Shown here: positions 41,132-45,623 of the stretch, one piece after another
Layout: each line of letters opens with the position of its first letter
How positions within the stretch are numbered: the stretch's first letter is position 1
Assembly: GCF_000308495.1 (NCBI RefSeq)
Contig: NZ_BAFU01000241.1
Coordinates: 1 to 45,623 of the forward strand
Direction: 5' to 3'
From: Nocardia brevicatena NBRC 12119
Lineage (GTDB): Bacteria > Actinomycetota > Actinomycetes > Mycobacteriales > Mycobacteriaceae
DNA length: 45,623 nt
Notes under the pieces: generated by a model
Told to the model about the DNA's origin: nothing
The model's database searches: none
What the model saw: the letters and a program-made list of their open reading frames with translations, nothing else
Position numbers and translations under genes: made by a program

Positions 41132-42871
41132 ATGGTCGACATCACAAGCCCCTGGGTGGTGGACAACGAGCTCAGTGATCGGTGGCCGGTCTACACCCGC
41201 GGTAATGTCGGCGAGGTGTCGTCGACCGCGGCCACCCCGTTGTTCTGGAGCATGGTGGGCGGGCCACCGGCCGAGCGGGAATGGAAGCAGGCGCTGGTCG
41301 AGTTCGGCGCCTTCGACATCGACGAGTTCCGCCCCGACGTGATCGACATCCAAGGCCTCGTGCACGGATACGTCTATCTGAACCTGTCGAACATGCGAAC
41401 CTTCGGCGCCCGGATGCCGGGCGCGACTCCGGACCTCATGGACCGCACCTACCTGGGGGACCGCCAGGCGCCGCCCTACGTGCCGCACCCCGACGACGAT
41501 AAGCCCGAATACACCGAGCGCATCCTGGCCAGCGTGCAGCGGGTGCTCGGCGAGACCGCGCGGCCGGACGTCGACCTCCAGCGAGAAACCGCCGAGGAAC
41601 TGCGGTCCCGCCGGCCGGACCTGGCCGCGCTGACCGAGCGCCGGCTGATCGCACGGGCCCGCGCGGTAATGCGGGAGGACTACCCGCCCTTCATCCGCAC
41701 CCACCTCCGGATGGTCTACGAGGGGTCGGTTGTCACCGGGGCGCTGGACGAGGCACTGGCGCCGCTGGAAGATCCGTCGCTTGCGGTGGCGCTGACGAGC
41801 GGACTCGGCAATGTCGCTTCTGCCGCTCCCAACGAAGCGATGTGGAAGCTGGGGCGTCGGGTCACCGACAGCACGGTGTTGACCGCGGAATTCGCCCGGG
41901 GTGTGCAGGATCTCGCCGAGCGGTTGCGGGCCTCGGCGGAGGCCGACGCCAAGGCGTTCGTGAAGGAGTTCGACGACTTCCTCTACCATTTCGGCTCCCG
42001 GTCGACCCAGGAGTGGGAGGTCAACGCCAAGACCTGGGAGACCCACCCCGCGATTCCGCTGGGCATGATCGACCGGATGCGCCTGCAGCCGGAGGACAAG
42101 AGCCCGGCCGCGCAGGGTGCGCGCCTGCGGACCGAGCGGGAGGCGGTGCTGGCCGATGTCCGCTCCCGGCTCGCGAGCATGCCCGAGCAGCTCGCAGCCC
42201 TCGAACGGGTGCTGAACTCGGTCGCGGTCTACTCCCAGGCCCGGGAGCAGAGCAAGACCAACACGATCCGCGTCCTGCACGAAGCGCGGATATGTGTGGT
42301 GGAGCTGGGTGCGCGTTATGCCGAGCGGGGGATCTTCCAGCGGCCCGAGGACATCGTGATGGTCCGCGCGGACGAACTGGACGCTCTCGTCGAGGATCCT
42401 TCCTCCTTCGCCGGCGCCATCGCCGAGCGCTGGGAATGGTGGCGTGAACTCTCCGAGTTGGATCCACCGCTGATCATCGAGAAAGGCAAGGTGCCGCCGG
42501 TCACCGAGTGGCGCAAGCGGGGCGAGCCCGGGGTCGAGCGGGCTGCCGCCGGGGAGGTGCTGGCGGGCCTGCCCGCGTGCGCCGGTGTGGCGACCGGGCG
42601 GGCGCGGATCATCGAGGACCCGGAGGACGGCGTGGATCTGCAGCCGGGCGAGATCCTCGTCGCGCCGTGGACCGATCCCGGCTGGACGCCGCTGTTCACC
42701 TCCGCCGAGGCCGTCGTGGTGAACGTCGGCTCCTCGATGAGCCATGCGGCGATCGTCAGCCGGGAACTCGGCATCCCGTGCGTGCTCGGGGTCACCGACG
42801 CGACCAAGCGCATCGTCGACGGCACGCTGCTGACCGTGGACGGCGCAGCCGGTACGGTCACAGTGCACTGA
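41132..42871 (+). CDS. PEP-utilising / rifampin-phosphotransferase-like protein (third copy)
   Basis: The 579-residue protein is very close to the truncated protein at 3-1559. It begins with a substrate-like domain with TPLFWS (35-40), continues through NLSNMRTFGARMPGATPDLM and AREQSKTNTIRVLHEAR, and ends with the swivelling domain SSMSHAAIVSRELG, catalytic His538 (42743-42745). It lacks an ATP-grasp domain. ATG 41132 is preferred because AGAGAGGA lies 10 bases upstream; an ATG at 41096 has no ribosome site. It would receive phosphate on His538, perhaps from the PpdK-like protein, and pass it to a hydroxyl. It is preceded by the best MarR-type operator of the island and a second palindrome. 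Confidence 0.88.
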   Translation: MVDITSPWVVDNELSDRWPVYTRGNVGEVSSTAATPLFWSMVGGPPAEREWKQALVEFGAFDIDEFRPDVIDIQGLVHGYVYLNLSNMRTFGARMPGATPDLMDRTYLGDRQAPPYVPHPDDDKPEYTERILASVQRVLGETARPDVDLQRETAEELRSRRPDLAALTERRLIARARAVMREDYPPFIRTHLRMVYEGSVVTGALDEALAPLEDPSLAVALTSGLGNVASAAPNEAMWKLGRRVTDSTVLTAEFARGVQDLAERLRASAEADAKAFVKEFDDFLYHFGSRSTQEWEVNAKTWETHPAIPLGMIDRMRLQPEDKSPAAQGARLRTEREAVLADVRSRLASMPEQLAALERVLNSVAVYSQAREQSKTNTIRVLHEARICVVELGARYAERGIFQRPEDIVMVRADELDALVEDPSSFAGAIAERWEWWRELSELDPPLIIEKGKVPPVTEWRKRGEPGVERAAAGEVLAGLPACAGVATGRARIIEDPEDGVDLQPGEILVAPWTDPGWTPLFTSAEAVVVNVGSSMSHAAIVSRELGIPCVLGVTDATKRIVDGTLLTVDGAAGTVTVH

Positions 42872-42872
42872 C

Positions 42873-43757
42873 CTAGGCGCTCACCAGGCGCCGACGCAGG
42901 GCCTCCAGGGTGCTGTCCTGGAGGCCCAGGCCGTCGCGGAGATAGTTCGTCACGGTGCCGTACCGGGCGTCGATCTCGGTGATTGCGGCCTCGAGATAGC
43001 TGCGGTCGACGGTCAGCAGCGGTGTCATGGCCTCGGCCGCGGCCGGCCCCCGGCTCTGCCGCAGCGAGTCCACCGTCCGGGCAACCGATTGCGAAGAGCG
43101 CGAATTGGACTCGAGGAAGTCGCCCATGGTGGTGTCCACCGGCACGCCGGCGATCTGGTGCAACAGGTAGGTGGCGAAGCCGGTCCGGTCCTTGCCCGCG
43201 GTGCAGTGGATCACCGCCGGCCCGCTCTCGTTCGCCAGTCCGGTGAGCAGCGCGGCGAACGCCCGGCGCTCGGTGTCCCCGGCGACGAAGCCGCGGTACA
43301 GGTCCCGCATCAGCTCGCTCGCCTCAGAAGCGGAGTTCAGGGCGGCCATGGCGTCGTTGAACTGTGCGCCGTCACCGATGACGGAGATCTGCCGATAGAT
43401 CGTGCCGGTCGGTATCCGATCGGGGGTCTTGGTGGCCTCGTCCGGGGTGCGCAGGTCGTAGACCGTGCTCAGGTGCAGGCCGGTGAGGACGGCCAGGTCC
43501 GCGTCGTCCGGGGCAAGGGCGTTGGAACGGTAGAAGACGCCGGTCCGCAGGTGTCGCCCATCGCCCGTGCGGTAGCCTCCGTCACCGCCTGCGACATCCC
43601 GGAAGTTGTCGAGGCCGGCGAGCACGGGCGCGGCGACTGTAGTGGTCGTGGCCGCCGGTATGGTTTCGGCGGCCTGTGTGGCGCAGCCGGTGGGGGAGAG
43701 CAGCAGCGCTGCTCCCATCAGGAGCGCCGATGCGGTCGTGGTGAGCCGGGTGAACAT
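42873..43757 (-). CDS. Exported tyrosine/lipid phosphatase (HCxxGKDR type)
   Basis: The 294-residue protein has an N-terminal signal segment (hydrophobic core ASALLMGAALLL) with Cys25 in SPTGC, a weak lipobox, so it may be a lipoprotein. The mature part has GLDNFRDVAGGDGGYRTGDG, FYRSNALAPDD, VYDLRTPDE and the catalytic loop VIHCTAGKDRTGFA (Cys185), as in MptpB-type dual tyrosine/phosphoinositide phosphatases. It converges with the phosphotransferase-like gene with a 1-bp gap; the hairpin for that gene lies within its own last codons. A TAGTCTA element sits about 70 bp before its start, so it seems co-regulated with the island. Confidence 0.9.
   Translation of the reverse strand: MFTRLTTTASALLMGAALLLSPTGCATQAAETIPAATTTTVAAPVLAGLDNFRDVAGGDGGYRTGDGRHLRTGVFYRSNALAPDDADLAVLTGLHLSTVYDLRTPDEATKTPDRIPTGTIYRQISVIGDGAQFNDAMAALNSASEASELMRDLYRGFVAGDTERRAFAALLTGLANESGPAVIHCTAGKDRTGFATYLLHQIAGVPVDTTMGDFLESNSRSSQSVARTVDSLRQSRGPAAAEAMTPLLTVDRSYLEAAITEIDARYGTVTNYLRDGLGLQDSTLEALRRRLVSA
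42899..42927 (+). terminator. Hairpin inside the 3' end of the phosphatase gene
   Basis: GGGCCTCCAGG and CCTGGAGGCCC form a perfect 11-bp stem with a 7-base loop, 28 bp after the stop of the plus-strand phosphotransferase-like gene. It is also coding sequence for the convergent phosphatase. It probably terminates the plus-strand transcript. Confidence 0.6.
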
Positions 43758-43825
43758 TTTTCTCCTGCGGACGGGTCGTCGACAGCGGGTGTCTCACGAC
43801 GATATCCACAGTAGTCAACTGATAA

Positions 43826-43834
43826 ATAGTCTAT
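43826..43834. promoter_or_regulatory. TAGTCTA operator-like element before phosphatase gene
   Basis: ATAGTCTAT stands in the AT-rich context GATAAATAGTCTATAGG, 69-77 bp before the phosphatase ATG (43757, -) and just after the MarR stop (43871). It equals the half-site seen at 10846-10867 and 44478-44486. Confidence 0.55.
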
Positions 43835-43870
43835 AGGTGGAGTTATACTGACCGACTGGTGGCGGCCGGG

Positions 43871-44434
43871 TTAACCCGTTCGGGAGGCATCGCCGGTCTT
43901 GCCGTTGGCGGCCCGGGCGTCCCCGGCGGCGGTGCGCAGCCGGCTCAGCAGTTCGATCAGGCGAGCGATGTCCTCCGGTGTGGCGTTGCCGAGCCCGAAT
44001 CCGATCTCGGTGAGCGAGGCGTTGGCCTTGAGCACGAGCTTGCGACCGGTGGGTGTGATCGAAACGAGGGTGGCGCGCCGGTCCGTGGGGTGCGGCTTGC
44101 GGCTGATCAGCCTGCGCTTCTGCAGCCGGTCGGTGGCCAGCGTCGCGGTGGTGGCGTGCACCATGAGGCTGCGGGCGAGATTGCTGACGAGCCGGGTGCC
44201 GTTGTCACTCAATTGCAACGTCATCAGCACCAGGTAGTCGGTGAGGTTGAGGCGGTGCTTGCGCAGTCTCGCCTCGACCGGATCGATTACCAGTCGCTGG
44301 TAGCGGAGCAGCGACGACATGGCCAGGAACCTCTGTTCGTCGCCCTCCAGCCCCTGTTCGGTCCAGTAATGGTGCGCCCACTCGACAGGATCGGTGGTGT
44401 CGGGCAAGGTAGTTTGTGTCTTCTGGGTGGTCAT
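43871..44434 (-). CDS. MarR-family transcriptional regulator (copy 2)
   Basis: The 187-residue MarR protein is closely related to copy 1 (3303-3818). Shared blocks include DEQRFLA, SLLRYQR, LMTLQLS, VHATTATLATDRL and HPTDRRAT, covering the recognition helix and wing. The C-terminus is longer by about 20 residues. The near identity of the recognition region suggests the same DNA sites, consistent with one operator type across the island. A TAGTCTA site lies 45-51 bp before its own start, so autoregulation is likely. Having two paralogues could give different ligand responses on the same operators. Confidence 0.92.
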   Translation of the reverse strand: MTTQKTQTTLPDTTDPVEWAHHYWTEQGLEGDEQRFLAMSSLLRYQRLVIDPVEARLRKHRLNLTDYLVLMTLQLSDNGTRLVSNLARSLMVHATTATLATDRLQKRRLISRKPHPTDRRATLVSITPTGRKLVLKANASLTEIGFGLGNATPEDIARLIELLSRLRTAAGDARAANGKTGDASRTG

Positions 44435-44477
44435 GGGTCCCCCGCTCGAATTCGTGTCGTCGATGATCGTTGACTGA

Positions 44478-44486
44478 ATAGTCTAC
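44478..44486. promoter_or_regulatory. TAGTCTA operator-like element before MarR copy 2
   Basis: AATAGTCTA in the context GACTGAATAGTCTACGGG lies 44-52 bp before the ATG at 44434. It is the last of the element series at the right end of the island. Confidence 0.55.
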
Positions 44487-45374
44487 GGGTAGGTGATCGG
44501 CGCTGCTCGATGCGGGCGGCGATGGGGAATGCGTGTCGGCGGAAAGACACGCGCCGGCGCCTTGTAGGCAGTCGTCTCCATGTCGGCGGTGACGTAGGGT
44601 CCATAGTGCCAGGCGGACGTTCCTCGGTGACCGCAATCGTCTCACCGCGGACTCGGCCGAGTCGCTGCATCGGTGGATAGAAGGCACGGACCGTGATTGT
44701 CGAGGTCGCCGTCACGATCGGCAGCGCCACCGCACCCGTGGTGATCGACGCCGGAGCGTGTGGTCTGCCGAGGTCTCGACAGTGCTCTGCACATCGTCGT
44801 ACCGGTCGTGCCGCAACGCGGCGGGCCGGCCACCCACCTGGGCGGCGACTGTCCTACACGTGGCCTTGTCGAGCCGAGGGCACTGTGGTGGGAGCTTCGC
44901 CGTGGGGTGCCCCGCTTCGATATCGCTCTCGGCGGAGTCCGAGCGGATCGGCAGGTCCCTCCGGCGTCCGTGCGTCCGGACCGGCGGTGAGTCGCTCGAG
45001 CCCGATGCCGCCGTAGCCGCTCGCGCTCCACACGATGTCCGGCCGCGCGTGGTAACCGCACACGTGCCACACGAACCCCTCGGCCGATCGGCGGGCCGGG
45101 TTGCTCCGTTCGCGGTGGCATCCGCGAGGTCGCGCGGCGATGATCCCGTCCACCACGGGGTAAACCGGCCCTGAGCGGCCACTGGAATCACAGTGGCCGA
45201 GGACTCCTCGGCTCGGTGATCGTCGAGAAAGTCGTGTAACAGATCTGTTCGGCAATTCGAGAACCGGCGTCACGTAGGTCGCCCGGTGCCCGTAAAGGAC
45301 CTGGCGCCGGGAGCGCATCACCCGGTCCGTGGCGACTGTGGTGAACAGCAGCATCGCGGTCACGTACGGTCCGA
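44487..45374. other. About 890 bp without a convincing gene; decayed sequence
   Basis: All frames are short or composed of Arg/Pro/Ser-rich shadow sequence. Patches on the minus strand keep coding-like third positions, for example around 45240-45370 ([32 protein letters not shown]) and 44640-44730 (ITVRAFYPPMQRLGRVRGET), but no recognised family or intact start and stop could be joined. A diverged echo of the GPYVTA segment occurs near 44590-44615. I see no IS ends, tRNA or repeats. It is best read as gene remains. Confidence 0.5.
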
Positions 45375-45607
45375 TCACCAGGTTCGCAGTTCCGCTCGGC
45401 GAAACAGGGCGGCCGGCGCCTGACCTCCGCCGATGCACATGGTGACGATGCCGAGTTCGCGATCGCGGCGCAGCAGATCCTTGACGACCCGGAGGGTGAG
45501 GATCGCGCCGGTCGCCCCCACCGGATATCCGAGGGCGATCGCGCCGCCGAAGCGGCCTACGGGGGTGCGGCTCCGTCGAGGACGACAATTCGTTCGGCGG
45601 GGGCCAT
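45375..45607 (-). pseudogene. Thiolase remnant with internal deletion and frameshift
   Basis: From ATG 45607 the frame reads [13 protein letters not shown], a thiolase N-terminus, and stops within a few codons. One inserted base after GGAGCC would restore the RTPVGRFGG motif that normally follows. That motif runs straight into [13 protein letters not shown], a thiolase C-terminal motif normally about 330 residues later, followed by [16 protein letters not shown] and a stop at 45375. The middle of the gene, including the nucleophilic Cys, is missing, apparently by deletion between short GGCGGC repeats, and a one-base deletion breaks the frame. It is not functional as a thiolase. Adjacent DNA on its 3' side is decayed. 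Confidence 0.8.
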
Positions 45608-45623
45608 GGGGGTCCGATCTCGT

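Noticed and set aside
41018-42868. 616-codon open frame on the minus strand
   Set aside because: Same pattern as the 3981-5750 frame: antisense of the third phosphotransferase-like gene with shadow composition.
41132-42871. True rifampin phosphotransferase (antibiotic resistance)
   Set aside because: No ATP-grasp domain, and three copies sit in a catabolic island; resistance function is not supported.

Overview
The window comes from a high-GC actinobacterium. GTG starts are frequent, genes often overlap by ATGA or GTGA, and several proteins are types I associate with mycolic-acid bacteria (a DUF3068 membrane protein, a truncated PpdK with its 200-residue partner, an alpha-methylacyl-CoA racemase, two-subunit acyl-CoA dehydrogenases). 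Nocardia, Rhodococcus or Mycobacterium are the likely genera; the sequence alone does not separate them. No rRNA, tRNA, CRISPR array or intact mobile element was seen.

Layout. Left end (1-5766): a 5'-truncated PEP-synthase/rifampin-phosphotransferase-like protein, a DUF3068 protein, a small dimeric-barrel protein, a MarR repressor and a second phosphotransferase-like protein. 5806-10156 (minus): winged-helix protein, truncated pyruvate phosphate dikinase (ATP-grasp plus His domain), acyl-CoA ligase and SDR. 10268-17507 (plus): histidine phosphatase, a degenerate copy of one, FAD dehydrogenase, thiamine-dependent E1 alpha and beta, Rieske oxygenase, a 72-residue coupled protein and a nitronate monooxygenase-like protein. 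17598-19038 (minus): NTF2-like protein and MaoC hydratase. 19172-30290 (plus): an eleven-gene operon with DUF35/thiolase pair, alpha-methylacyl-CoA racemase, heteromeric acyl-CoA dehydrogenase, second thiolase, crotonase, CoA ligase, CrtC/AttH-like protein, APH-type kinase and its small partner. 30373-35695 (plus): acyl-CoA dehydrogenase pair, SDR, hot-dog hydratase and crotonase, closed by a strong hairpin. 35749-40955 (minus): P450, ferredoxin-type reductase, LLM flavoprotein and three NTF2-like proteins. Right end (41132-45623): a third phosphotransferase-like protein, a secreted tyrosine phosphatase, a second MarR repressor, then decayed DNA and a thiolase pseudogene.

Together this is a catabolic island for an unidentified, probably cyclic or methyl-branched (terpenoid- or steroid-like) compound. 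Oxygenases and dehydrogenases would open or functionalise the skeleton, two CoA ligases activate acids, and a nearly complete set of racemase, dehydrogenases, hydratases and thiolases shortens the chain. Two unusual chemistries stand out. One is a split dikinase set: one ATP-grasp protein plus three proteins with a substrate-like domain and a phospho-histidine domain, suggesting phosphorylation of a hydroxyl group. The other is an APH kinase, small partner and acyl-CoA dehydrogenase module like the LvaA/LvaB/LvaC system for 4-hydroxyacyl-CoA.

Nearly every promoter gap carries an AT-rich element built on TAGACTA or TAGAGTA, often as an inverted pair 20-70 bp before a start codon. With two close MarR paralogues at the two ends, the island looks like one self-contained regulon.
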